Source of the DNA: Watersipora subatra
Taxonomy: Eukaryota > Bryozoa > Gymnolaemata > Cheilostomatida > Watersiporidae
Assembly (NCBI RefSeq): GCF_963576615.1
Contig: NC_088710.1
Span: 19,271,877 to 19,335,876 of the forward strand
DNA: 64,000 bases
Direction of reading: 5' to 3'
Positions 25,333 through 37,700 of the stretch are shown piece by piece. How positions within the stretch are numbered: the stretch's first letter is position 1; every line of letters starts with the position of its first letter. The notes below the pieces were generated by a model. That model was given only the letters and a program-made list of their open reading frames with translations. It had not been told where the DNA came from and ran no database searches. Made by a program: the position numbers and the translations under genes.

Positions 25333-25700
25333 AACAGTTTTATAGTTTGTACTGCAATAGCCTTTCAGCTAAACTTCGTGCTAGTGTTAAATTTAGTTAT
25401 ATATTTGAGCTTTTGTTTGATTATATTACTAAATTAATTAATAAACCTAAGCAAAAAACGACTGGAGAGCTATGACCTTCCTCAGATTAACGCCTCGCGT
25501 AGAAGTTAATCTGTTTATTATGATTTTTATGAGAAATGTTGTTGAAGTGTTGCTAAGGTACGTTAGTTACAATTAATGTCAAGGACATATAGCATGAGCT
25601 TCCGCGAAATGACGTCGGCAGTTTTTGTGGGCAAGGAAGCGTCGAGATACATCGATTTTCCTGTTCTGCAGTGTTTGAGTAATTTTTAATAGAAGTCTAG
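25333..25700. promoter_or_regulatory. Putative shared EFHB-RAB5 promoter region
   Basis: The EFHB start codon ends at 25332 and RAB5 lies downstream on the other strand with a coding exon that opens after a 5'UTR acceptor (GTTTGACAG at about 29344), so the RAB5 first exon must lie upstream. A CRE-like TGACGTCG occurs at 25610-25617 in an otherwise AT-rich region, and a local richer patch runs to about 25680. Placement of the RAB5 transcription start here is inference. Confidence 0.4.
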
Positions 25701-28211
25701 TTTATAGATTTGTGATTATAAGTGTGATAATCAATGCACTTTTTAATGATATGTTTTTATTTAGTGCATTTTAAAAACGTGTTCAAAAACATTTTTTTAA
25801 ATAAAGTTCAGTCGCGCAAACATAAAATTACTCGTGATAAGTAGTAGGTGGTGTTGTCTGTACTTCTAGTGGCACTACCAGAAGTAGTAAATTTTCTTGA
25901 CAAATAATTATTAAAAACTAAAAGATAAAACATCTCCTTACAACAAGTTTCAATTTCGTGTCCTTTTTCGTTTGGCTTGTTAGTAGATGGCTGTGATCTT
26001 TTAAACTCATTTCATTCACTTATTTATATAACGTTTGGTAAGTAAACCTGTTTCCATTATATTTGGAATAAATGTTATACGCACCTACACGCGTTCAGTT
26101 TCTTTGTACTAGCTCACCAAGATGTGCAAAATTTGAACAGTTTATTGTTTAATCAGTGTCGCAGTTATTGGCGGTACTGTGGTATCTGTAAATGATTGAT
26201 CGAGTAGTTAGTATCTTTTTAGTCATATGTTTAGTTATGCCTTGTTAGCAAATTTATTTGTTGCTCTATGGTACGAGCAACCTGTTGATTGATTTATCAG
26301 TTGTATTTTGAAAGTCATTAATGGTTAGTCCTGTGTTTTATGACATTTACTATTAACAAAACCAATATATATACCTTTGGTGACCGGAAAAAAAATTATA
26401 GGTTGTCTAAAAAGAACTTTCGACAGACAATTCATTGTTCTGTTGCACTTCAACAATTTTTAATGCAGGAAAATATTTTTATAATGATTATATAATTAAA
26501 CCTTATTTTACGTATTCATCTGTAGTTAAATTGTACGCGATTTCGAGTTGATATTTGTTGCAATAAATTAATACTTGTAATGTTTGCTAACAACTTGTAT
26601 CTGGACATTTATACTACTTTTCAATTTTTAGCTCACTAGTTGGAAGCTTTTCAGTATTTTTGCAAAAGGTGGCATTGAAAATAAATCTGATCTTCTAACG
26701 TAATGCTCAAATTCTTGTGCTAGTCTACTCAACTATGAAAAACAGTCTGACTCATTCAGGAGCTGGAGTCACTTAAATTTTAAATAAGGCTGATTAAGGA
26801 ATGGCAACTGGCAATTAAAGCACTAATTTTGGAGAGCCCATAGTTTAGCAGTTGTTACATAATGTCAACTGATAAGCATCGATAAATAAACTTGCAATAT
26901 TGAAAAATCTTCCTGCTAGTTGCTTTAGCTGATAATTATTCATTTGATCAAGCATTACCTTCTAAAAAATTAACGTTTTAGCTATTTCCTGTTTTATTTT
27001 CCAGTAATTCCCCTTTTGTTGACTAACCCACATGAAATGAAGGGAAAATTGGTCGTTGAAAATCACATGTCCAATGTAACTGATGGCCTGGATACACCTG
27101 GCTGCACCTACTTTAACTTTTTGATACAGAAGTCATCTCCTACTCCAAGCTTATGATGGCAGAAAATTAAATTCAACTCCTGTTTCACCATGTCATTGAT
27201 AACACAATCAATATCATACTTGCAAGCCTAGACTATCTCCGATGGAAAATCACAGTTCCCATAAATAGTTACAAGCGTGATGCCGGCAGTAAATTGTTTC
27301 TTGAGTAATGCTTAAGTTATATGTTGGTCTGACTGATAACACCTAAAATCTTGTGTCAGTTACTTTGATAACAGAAGAATCTTCGAATTACTCACTTGTG
27401 CCATAATTTGTTTAACAAACCATAACAAATAAATTTGCACTAATTTTGTTTAATATAATTGCTCACAATCTAGTTGTTGAGGAGTGATGATGGTTTTATA
27501 AAACCAGAGCCGCTTCCCAATAGGATGTAATGAGGCATTGTATATCTTTTTCTAAATATGACCAAAACTTTGTTTTTAACGTTTGGAGACGCAAATGAAA
27601 ATTAGTTTCTTTTAATATCATAGTCAAGGTTGGTTTGACATATATCATCGACATATATTGTCGATAGATATTATATTTTTGGGTAATAAATCAATATTTG
27701 TGAAAAATATCCATTTTATTATTCCGTTTTCACCTTACAACTATTGCTAACAGTCTAAAAATGCTAAATAACACCTAAAATCATCAAGCACTTGCATACT
27801 TGCCTATTAGGCTTACCCAACACAGACAAACAAAGACATCCAGACCAAGGAGGTGACATTGGCTAGACCAATTAATTGGAGAATTAGTGTTTGAGATGAG
27901 AAGAGTTTTTTAGATCTAAATTGTATTCCTTCATCCCAGTACTATCTCCCTAACCTGATTATCTCATCTCATGTTGAACTGTTATATTTTATTGCCTCAT
28001 TGGAAGACCAGCCTGCTGAAAACCCTTTGAACTTCATAATCCATGATTTTGAATTGAACAATCTGACACCCAGAAACAAAATTGTAAGCACATTAGACTG
28101 ACTCACTGAGATGACAGTAACTCATCTCATCATTTTCTGTAAAAGTCTTTCAATGAATAACTTCAAAATATTCTGGCTCAGCATAAAATCTATAAATATG
28201 ATGATATAACT
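25701..28211. other. Probable RAB5 5'UTR intron, mostly featureless
   Basis: No conserved exon was recognised. Frames between about 27000 and 28200 may be older, decayed parts of the hAT fossil that ends at 28706, but no motif is clear enough to call. Confidence 0.45.
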
Positions 28212-28706
28212 CTGACGGCTAGTGTTGAGTGTGTGTTTTCATCATGCGGACTGGTTCACAGCAAGTTGAGAAATCGTCGGTGTGGTGAAGGCTGGCAAGC
28301 TGGTTTTTTTTACAAATACCCAAACTAGACAAGAGTAGGATATTAGAACATGGTTGGACTATCATAGTGTGCATTTACTATTTGCACTATTTTGTTTGCA
28401 CATTACAATGCATTCATGTCATGATTTCCAATTCAATGTTTGACAAGCATTTTCATATTTATAAATACTATTATTATACTATTACAATAAATCAAGTGTT
28501 TAGTATTAAACATTGCTGACTGATCCCATACAACATATAAAATACATCAATCACAATGTAAACATCATACAGGTTCAACCTAGCTTCAAATTTGTTTCAA
28601 AAATGTCATTTGTTTCAAAAATATCATAAATATCAAAAATATCAACAAATGTCATGATATATACCAGTGATATATTTCTTAAAATATCAATATTTTTGCC
28701 AACGCT
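28212..28706 (+). pseudogene. hAT transposase C-terminal fossil with right end
   Basis: The frame from 28212 reads LTASVECVFSSCGLVHSKLRN, stopping at 28326. This is the hAT C-terminal dimerisation motif (A.VER.FS..GL....RNRL type). Preceding codons YDIT fit the family's usual Y..IPAT. The N-terminal and catalytic parts are not recognisable. About 360 bases on, AATATTTTTGCCAACGCTG (to 28706) resembles the right terminus of hAT elements that begin CAGCGTTGGCAAAAATATT. No matching left end was found, so the copy is truncated or decayed. Confidence 0.65.
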
Positions 28707-29354
28707 GATCACAGTGAATGAGTTGAAAATGCGAGTAACTGAAAAGCATATTATTTACAACTGCAAGATTCAGTTTGAAAGATCTGATCTATTGGTAGCT
28801 GGAACACTTGAGTCATTTTGAATTTGATCTAATGAACATGACGAACCATGTCTAAAGCAGGCTAAACCAAATTCATTGTTTTTAGTCAATTCTATAAATG
28901 TAACATTTTCAGTTTAAATTGTTGAAGATTATAGAACTATTGGTAATGTATTTTTGGCGGTCTGAATGAGACTAAAATAATCACCCCCCATGTGGAGCCC
29001 TTGTTGGTTGCCATCGGAAGCTATTGCCTGTGTTTTGATGGGCAGCTTTCGTTTGTATTTTCTTTGGTTCATTGCAAGTTAGCTGTGTTCAAACCGCTAG
29101 TTATCCAATAATCTATTTGAGCAAATTATTAGTTTTGATTAACAGCAACCGTTTTGCACTTCTCTTGTGTTTGCTATGACTGTGTTTGTACACAATGAAT
29201 TTTACTCAAGTTCCATGGTTTTTCTCATGTAATTTTATTGCCAAGTTTAGCTTGCCTAAGATCATATACATTTAACCCGTGAAGTTTCACTTTACTTCCA
29301 GTACCTGTTGCTCCCAGGATTTATTTATGTTAAATGTTTGACAGATAAAAGGCC

Positions 29355-32157
29355 ATGGCAGCAAGGAGTGGCACCGCCCAAAGGCCAAACGGATCTAGCC
29401 AAGGAAAAATATGTCAATTTAAGCTGGTATTGTTAGGAGAGTCAGCTGTTGGCAAATCAAGTTTAGTCCTTCGATTCGTCAAAGGACAGTTTCATGAGTA
29501 TCAAGAAAGCACTATCGGTGGTATGCAAAATAGTTGTTTGTGTTCTCACTGAGTATTGTAGATAAAATTGTTTCTCCTAAAGTAGAAGCATTTCGTGATT
29601 GAATTTCTGCTGACAGAATGCCCATGCGAGCCAACAGTTTCAAGTATACAATATATCTTGCAGCCTTAGTTCATTAAAAGTTACAATATATCTTGCAGCC
29701 TTAGTTCATTAAAAGTTACAATATGTCTTGCAGCCTTAGTTCATTAAAAGTGAGATCTCAATGTTTCACAGATTTGCTTGCTTCCGCGTGCAATGGCAGC
29801 GAAACTTGTGGGGATTTTAGAACAGCGGTAATAAAACTTAAGGAGACATCTAACCAAGCCAGCTCCACTGCTGATTCTTTATACTTCTGTAACACACTTA
29901 TTCAGTCTTCTAGAATGAAATGCTTATCTTATCTTAAAAGCGAAGAAAAGATATGATTCTTAAAAGATCAGATCAATGATAAGATTCTTAAGATAATCTT
30001 ATCAAAAATCTTAGAGAGCCAAAACTGTTGGCTTAGACTTCTCATTAGCCGTATCTGTTGTTTTTAATCTATAACAATTATTATATATATGTGATCTTGG
30101 TTTTCTTTCAATGGAAGCTAATTTGAAGACACTGATTCCTTTTCTAAAATGATATCTATTTCCCCTGACACCCTTGTAAACGCGGTTATTTTTAGTCTCA
30201 ATGTGCCTCGTATTATATTTCATTCATACTTAGCATTCTATCTCAATGAGCTCTTATTATTTGGCATACGCGTTAGTTTCCTTTTTCTATCGGGACAAAA
30301 GGACAGGTTTTATATTCATTAGAGCTTCATTTACTCTAGTGCTTGAATTGAGTTTCTAAAACAATAAAAACCATTATCTCCGCTCTTGAGTCCATTCAAC
30401 TGACTTAATTTGTATATTTAAAAGCATTATAACTGATTTAGAGGTCATGGCTCTCTCTAATACAACACTGTAAAATTAATTAGGCAAAACACATGTATCT
30501 TTTCTGAATTCGTTCAATAGTAATGTTGATAATAGTAATGTTAATAATAGTAATGTTGATAATAGTAATGTTGATAATAGTAATGTTAATAATAGTAATG
30601 TTGATAATAGTAATGTTGATAATAGTAATGTTAATAATAGTAATGTTGATAATAGTAATGTTGATAATAGTAATGTTAATAATAGTAATGTTAATAATAG
30701 TAATGTTGATTCGTCTCTGATGATTTGTCTCATTCTTTTAGCTGCATTTCTCACACAGACCGTTTGTCTTGATGACACGACAGTAAAATTTGAGATCTGG
30801 GATACGGCTGGACAGGAACGGTATCACAGTCTCGCACCAATGTACTATCGAGGCGCCCAGGCTGCCATCATTGTATATGACATCACCAATCAAGTAAGTA
30901 CACACACTGTCAACTCGATGTTGTATCGTCAATTTTTTTCTATCGACCAATAAGAATTTTTCCTAGAGATATAAGTTTGTAGTTCTTAGGATTATTAGCC
31001 AAATGTTTGTAGGAGAGCTTATGACCCGACCAAAGGCTATTGTAAGCAAAGAAACATGCCTTTCTGACATAGCCTGTGATCTCTTTCTCAATTAGTGAAA
31101 ATCTCTCTTTAATGGTATTAAGTATTAACTTGGTAACACTACTGTTTGACGTTTTATGCCGCTTCAGTTTTTCAGATTAATTACTTTCTAAGATTCCTTG
31201 CTGGCATGCGTACCCTCATCTGAAACACTTAATGGTATTCACGTATTCTAGCCACTTCCACCTTTATTTAAACGTGAAGCACATTTTGTGCCCCTTATGC
31301 TAATTGTGTATGCATTACCTTCTCCCTTACTGTGTCATGGTGTGAGCATCTGGTGTGACTGTCTCTTATAGGATACATTCGGGCGGGCAAAGAACTGGGT
31401 GAAGGAGTTGCAGCGGCAGGCTAACCCTAACATAGTCATAGCGCTGGCAGGTAACAAGGCAGACTTGGCCAACAAACGAATGGTAGAATACGAGGTTAGT
31501 TAGACCTTACTAACGGCAGATTTTTTGAATATCTTTTCTCTTATAAGCCATGCTAAAGATGTTTAGGAATAAATATTTTGTGGCAAAAGTTTTTTGTGTG
31601 ACAATTTTAGCTGGCACAGCTCAACGGTTTCCAACAAAGCCATCCTGTAATTTGCACGTAGAGTGCTATTTATATTGATGTCATTTATGTTAGTAGAAAT
31701 TATCTGTGAATAAGAAACATAGGGGAAGTTTTTGTACGATATTTGCATCCTATAGATTTAACTTAGGCAAAATAGAGGACTGTTGTCTAATATGGTTTTG
31801 CTGTGCTATTCTCCCGTTTGTTTGGTTAAATGAATGGTTTCTATTTAGCAGACACACCAAGCTGTGCCAAAGTTTTCCCAATTTGACACTTGAAAAATAT
31901 GCAGGCAACTCACTGCTCTCCTATGAATCCTATCTGTACAAGTGTCTTTAATCTGTTTGGGACAATCAATCCTTCTGTTAATCCTTTACATAGCAGCAGT
32001 CTGAACGTCTGTACTTTTACATAGCAGCGGTCTGAACGTCTGTACCTTTGTATTTTTCTTTAGGAAGCTCAAGCATATGCTGAAGAAAATGGATTATTGT
32101 TTATGGAGACTTCAGCAAAGACAGCGATGAATGTGAACGATATATTCCTAGCTATAG
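29355..32157 (+). CDS. RAB5A: Rab5 GTPase, four of the expected five coding exons
   Basis: Small GTPase controlling early-endosome fusion. Exons 29355-29520, 30742-30893, 31372-31494, 32064-32157 join in phase (1, 0, 0, then open phase 1) and encode 178 residues: N-terminal [19 protein letters not shown] (P-loop), [16 protein letters not shown] (switch I), [12 protein letters not shown] (switch II), NKADLANKR (base recognition) and [18 protein letters not shown]. This is nearly identical to vertebrate RAB5A up to LAI. The start ATG (CCATGG context) follows a 5'UTR acceptor. The final exon, which should supply KKLPKNE-like sequence, the variable tail and the prenylated cysteines, was not found between 32158 and 52700. 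RAB5A/B/C cannot be told apart in an invertebrate; the symbol is by family. Confidence 0.95.
29640..29750. repeat. Three tandem copies of a 35-base unit
   Basis: Unit TTACAATATATCTTGCAGCC followed by TTAGTTCATTAAAAG, three near-identical copies in RAB5 intron 1. Each copy contains a TCTTGCAG that resembles a splice acceptor. Confidence 0.9.
30516..30715. repeat. Minisatellite, 15-base unit, about 13 copies
   Basis: Head-to-tail AATAGTAATGTTGAT (with AATAGTAATGTTAAT variants) ending 27 bases before RAB5 exon 2. Because the unit is a multiple of three it creates long repetitive open frames on both strands, which are not genes. Confidence 0.95.
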
Positions 32158-33338
32158 GTGAGTATTTAACCATAGGCAGTAGCCGTGGAATTGTTTGGGA
32201 TGATGCGAGACGTATCCTTATATTTGTTCTATAATTTGGGCTATCAAGTGAAGGTTGCTATTTTTCTTAGATTCTTGTTCTTAGCTCAACCCAACAGTTC
32301 CAGATTAACCAACTTCTCAATGTGTCAAAAAGAACAAATAATTTTTTGTAGGACTTTATTTTGTGTTGTTTTTGTGAAACATCTCTTTAAATGCTGGTTC
32401 ACATTACCTGTTAGTTGTGATTATCACTTACAATGTGAGCTGTGTAATGAATCAATGTTGGCATCACTTTTCCTTTTTGCAATTACATCAGGAAAGTTTG
32501 TAGGTCATGAGTTTTACCTAGACAGTCGAACTGTAATTCCAGGTTCATATGTTTATATATTTGCTTCATATGTCTGATCTGGTTTCAATCATTCCAAAGT
32601 GTGAAGTCAAGGGAAAAACATTTCAAGAAATTTCATTAAAAGCAGTATATTATATAAAACAAGCAAAGCAGTTGAATATAAAAATTCAAGCAGCGTGTAA
32701 AAACTAAATTAATGATCCATAATGAGACCTCTGTTGTTACTGTAATCCCAGCGACGAGTGAATAAAACTGAAGATTCGGCAATGATTGGGTTTGGTGGTA
32801 TAATGATAGAAATGTGTTATCTAACTAATTTCACCTTACAGTGTATGCAGTGTAAGTTAAATTCATGCGTTTTCTATTGTTTTATGTTCATTAACTTTTT
32901 ATTATTTTTTTACCTGCAAATGGGTGAGCGGTTCAGACGAATTTGGGACATCGTATGTTGGAAACTATTTTGTATGTCAGGACAAAGATTCGTGTGTTGA
33001 TGTTATGATGAGTCTAGGTTTGAAGGTACTTGAACAGTCTCTGTTGTCGAGTCTCATATGTGGCTGTATTGACTAGGACTGTTTTTACAGCTGGATATTT
33101 TGCCTCGAAAACTGTGCCTACTACTTTTGCATTGATTGTGTAAGTTGTTATTGCAGTCCAAAATTATAAATGCGACAAAATATGTGGTGGTATGGTAAAA
33201 AGGTGGTAATATAAGGCCAAAAGGCGGTATGATGACCTTGACTTACGCGAATGTTGAACTAACTTGTTATAGGTCGAACCTCCAAAGCGTGTGAATATAA
33301 CCTCTCATAAGCATTATTAGTAACATAATTTGCGCAGG
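32158..33338. other. Downstream of RAB5 exon 4, no terminal exon found
   Basis: Acceptor-like sites were checked for an in-phase continuation; none gives Rab5 tail sequence. A 393-base open frame (32185-32577) has no resemblance to Rab5 or other families I recognise. Confidence 0.5.
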
Positions 33339-33347
33339 ATTTGAATG

Positions 33348-34010
33348 AAGCCTGTCTTGACAAACTGTTGTTTTTGCGGAGTTGTCCCCTGTCGAACGGA
33401 ACGAGCAAAACAACAGCTTATCACAATACACACTGCACCTGATGCATCAGCTGCACTGAAAGGGAATTGTTTTCTTCCGTCTATGCGACTTGCCTGCGAT
33501 ATTATGTCGGTCGCTCCATTTTTAATCATAATGAAAATGGCCCAAAAATTTATGTAGAAAAAATAAGATATAAAACGTTTAATCAAAGACCAGTCTTTGC
33601 CGTTAACTTTAGTAGAACTTGAGAACAACAACAGCAACTAAACATGTTGTTATTTGTGCGCTCAGTCAGTTTTATCTGTATTTTTGTATATCAGTTTTAT
33701 TTGTTCTTATTGATTTTATTTTTAATTTATTTTGTTCTCAAGTTCTACTAAAGTTTACCGCAGAGACTGGTCTCTGGTTAAACATTTTCATCTAATTTTT
33801 TCTACATAAACTTTTGGGCTAAATCCGTTATGATTACCAATAGAGCGATCGGCAACATCGCAGCTAAGCCGCATAGACGGAAGAAAACAACTCCCTTTCA
33901 GTGCAGCTGATGCACCAGATGTGGTGCGTATTGTGAAAACCCCTTGTTTTGCTCGCTCCGCTCGCCGGGGGACAACTCCGCAAAAACAACAGTTTGTCAA
34001 GACAGGCTAA
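33348..34010. mobile_element. Mutator-like foldback element with ~280-bp inverted arms
   Basis: The two arms (33348 to about 33629, and about 33730 to 34010) are inverted copies starting AGCCTGTCTTGACAAACTG and containing GTTTTTGCGGAGTTGTCCCC, with ~100 bases between them. A perfect 9-base duplication ATTTGAATG flanks it (33339-33347 and 34011-34019). Long terminal inverted repeats with a 9-base duplication are the signature of Mutator-like elements; no transposase is carried. Open frames in the arms occur in mirrored form and are not genes. A truncated relative sits at 9444-9738. Confidence 0.88.
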
Positions 34011-34351
34011 ATTTGAATGGTGCCCAGTGTGAATCAGGGTCTAAGGCTCTCTTTGGTGTTGTTCTTTAGTCATCAGGAATGCTGAAGCACAACAACTATC
34101 AGATCCATAGATGTGCCACCAATTAGCTAAATCTTAAACCGCACCTACCACTATTAAATGTTAGTTGCGTTAATTGTTACGGTTTTGTAGTTTGTTGAGG
34201 TCTAGCTCATTTTTTGTCACACAAACATAGCATCAATATTTTTACTATTCAACTACAAGAAATCAAGTCTTTTGGTTATGATTACAATAAAAAAATGTAT
34301 ATTTTTGTTGACAAAACTGTCTTATAATTATTAATATAACAATGGTGGGTA

Positions 34352-34745
34352 CCGTACTTTTCGGTCTATAAACCGCACCCCTATATAAGCCGCATCTGCT
34401 TTATTTTCCAAAAAACAATAAAACAATACATAGGCCGCACCTTTGTATAAGCCGCAGAACTCAGGACGTTGATTTTTAACACGGCAGCAACTTTCCGGTT
34501 TAAAACGGAACTGCATAACGGCACTGTTTCGTATTAACCGACGCTTTTAACCTAGTGCCTAACGAAACAGTACTGTTAGACATTGTTTCGTGTTTTCTTT
34601 CACCGCTAAAGGCACACTAACCGGAGATTCTGGTTAATGCGCCCTAGCGATGAAAGAAGAAGCCACCGAATAGCCGCACCCTTATATAAGCCACATGGTT
34701 CAAATCTGCAGAAAAAAGTAGCGGCTAATATTCCGAAAAGTATGG
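34352..34745. mobile_element. Miniature element with TATAAGCCGCA subterminal repeats
   Basis: Termini CCGTACTTTTCGG and, inverted, CCATACTTTTCGG, flanked on both sides by TA (within GTAC). Inside, several copies of TATATAAGCCGCA / TATAAACCGCACC occur near both ends. The family resembles miniature elements with an ACCGTATTTTTCGG-type end seen in fish and other animals; the superfamily is uncertain because TA and GTAC are both possible duplications. Confidence 0.7.
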
Positions 34746-34759
34746 TACTAATTGTCTCT

Positions 34760-37700
34760 TTCAAACTGGTACACCTGTTCCGGTACGGGTGTGATTACCA
34801 ATGCGCTCCAACAGAAGTACAGAACTGTTTTTCTTACATATCACGATACACTGGTATGAGTGATCCATGTAACAATGGTAGAGAGGTCTTGAAGTACAAG
34901 GCAGAGATGGTTGCTCCCTGCTGACTTCAAGCAAAACTTCACACCGTAGTTGGCTGTGGTAGAGCTGGATCGGGTTATAGACTAATGAAATCATAAGCAC
35001 CTAGGTTTTGACATTGTCCATTCTGCATAGGTATCAGTTAAGGTATAGATTAAGGAGTCCAAAGACTCAGGTCAATCTGTTTTTCCTACTAAAATTTTTG
35101 AAAATAGCCAACAATTCTTGACATGATCTGAAGCTTCGTTCTGCGCTCGCATAGCTCCTATAAAAGTCTGCTATATTTCACTCTGCAAACACTGCTTTGG
35201 CATCTGTATAAATTTTGGCTTACTGCAATGTTATGTCTCGGATTGGCAGTCATGCTGAAGTGCTGTACTAGACAGCTGCTGTTAGAAGCACCCATAAAGT
35301 GTGCTGTGATCTCAGTTTTCCATCATTTGCTTCCTCGCGCTTTCTCAGCTACATTAGCACCTAGCACAGCCTTATGATAATGAGTCATTCAATGACTAGG
35401 TCGCTGTTACTTTTCGCTCCAATAACATGGCCTATTTAACGCATTAGGTAAGGTAGTTTACATAGTCTGTAGCTTGTTATAGTATGAGGCAGTGCAGCAA
35501 ACTTGCAGCTGTTGACTAAATGTCATACATATCACTGAATGTAATGATGTCAAGAAGTCATAGATGGAATTGGTTGTGGGTAGTTTAGTAGCCTTTTATC
35601 TGCTGAAAACATAATCAACTGGTATCGATGAAGGAGGCTTTCTGTTGCCTCAGCTTTTCCGTGTGACATTTATCAGCTGCCCTCAATTTAGCACCAACCG
35701 CTTGATACAAGACTTGTTTGTTTGTTATCTCACTGGTTCATTGATGGGCCGGTAGTAAGGTCATCGTTCCACATATGTGATAAAGGCTCAATAGATGACA
35801 CACTGACATGACACGCAGTATTCAGTGATTGCGTATGTTGGTTATGAGTGTTAACATTTGATGGATGATTAAGAACGCATTTGTATAAAATGGCTCGGAG
35901 CTTCTGCCCTAAATTATTAGAAACACGCAGGTTATTTCCTTGTAATGTAATGAGAGCAGGAGTTAAGGTTCCATATGACTGGTTGTATGTCAAAACAATC
36001 GTAATCCTTCATTTCTGCCAACTAGTGATGGACTAGCTTGTTATTTGTAAGGTGAGAGTATCTGATGGGATTCTCTACTTGTAGCCAAGAAGTTACCAAA
36101 GACAGAGCCCGGTAGCCGAAACCCACAACAAGGCACAGTAACAGTGACTGAATCCCAAAGTGGCCAGAAATCTGGCTGCTGTGGGGGTAAATGAATCGAC
36201 CATGAGACTGAAACTGTTTTCTACACATACATTGCAACAGGTGGCGGCACAACAGACGTCAGCTCTGAGCATACCGGCATATGCTGACTCTCCCTCAATT
36301 ACTGCAAAATATTCCACCTAATTTTATATCTGATAATAAGTTCGATGTGTGTTGGTCAAGTTGTGTGCCACTACTCCTTGGATAATATTCACTACTATTT
36401 TTCTTGAGACGTTTAGCTGAATCTATGTGGCCGCCATGATTGGATCATTTTTCTATTGATGAAATGGTGGCAACCTGAGATATCCTCCGGCTGAACTGAT
36501 AGTTCTCTCAGTGTACACGCATCTGTCAAGAGAGAACGCGCATACTCCAGCTATGGCAAAATTGCATGCAGAATAATGAGATATTTATGTTACTTGGTCT
36601 TGAAAAAAAGGCTATCAATTAGTACTATTGCTATATGTTATTATATAAATAATTATTCTTGTATGATCTAACAAACACCTTACATTGTGACAATATATTA
36701 ATTTGTTAGAACTGTAGGATTGTTATAGCCCTTTAGCGCCTAGTATTGACTGGGTAGCATTAAGAGTGCCATATCCTCGGAGCAAGGTAACAGTAACACA
36801 AGTTAGGTTGTGGTTCCCCCTCTTAGTTGCATTGATGACTTGTAACGTGTAACTTGTTTGCTTTTGGCTTCTACCAATAGAATCCTTCACAGATCATCTT
36901 ATGGTGTTAATTCTAAATTGTTAAAATTAGTCAAAATATCATTCAAATAGGTCAGATGATAAGATTGAAAAATGAAAAATTAGTAATTTTGTCAAATTAT
37001 ATATTTGCTATTGGTCAGTTACCTTCAATAAATAGCTTGAAATCAGTCCGGATAGATTGATAGTGATTATCACTAGTACAATCCATCATGTTTCATAGTT
37101 TTTGGAAACGTAATTTAAAACAACAGCACAGCTTTTGGAAATAACCTGTGAACTCATGTTGACTTGAGTGAGCTGTATTTCTTCCTTTCTGTTTAGCAGA
37201 GCATAACAAGATTGTTATTCTATATCTGCTGTTGCTGCCTTGACAGAAACTGTAACTATGAAGTGAAAAGAATCATTAGCAATGATTTGTTTAGATTGGC
37301 ATGACAGACTAGTAAAATTACCTACGTGTTGGTTTAGTTGCCAGTGGAGGCAGTGCAGCATGACTGTGAGTGCTATTTACTGGCTGGTTTAAAACCTTGT
37401 TTATCTAAATTGACTGAAAAAACTTTGTGAGAAAACAACTCCAGCTTGGTCACCGCACTTCTCCTGTAAATATTATACAAGCATACATGTATGTGTGTGA
37501 TTTCACTATACGTGGCAATGTTCTACAATTGTACAAGTATTATTTTGTTATTTGTGATCTTTTGAATCATTTTTTTCTGGGTTCAGTTTTAGCTTGCCTA
37601 AGGGATAAAAAGTAATATTTACACATTCCTATTCCATTGACAAACTTTTGTTCAGAGGAATGATGTAAAAAGCAATACCCCAATTATAGATCACCCTTGA

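Noticed and set aside
30476-30778. Long Leu/Thr-Ser repeat frames on both strands
   Set aside because: Produced by the 15-base minisatellite, whose unit is a multiple of three; not genes.
32185-32577. 130-codon frame after RAB5 exon 4 as a possible terminal exon
   Set aside because: An acceptor before LAQPNSSRL is in phase, but the sequence has no Rab5 tail character and no C-terminal cysteine pair.
33317-34000. Mirror-image open frames on both strands
   Set aside because: They are the same sequence read in the two inverted arms of the foldback element; no transposase motif.
36022-36317. Overlapping minus-strand frames
   Set aside because: Cysteine-rich by composition only; no family recognised and no splice context.
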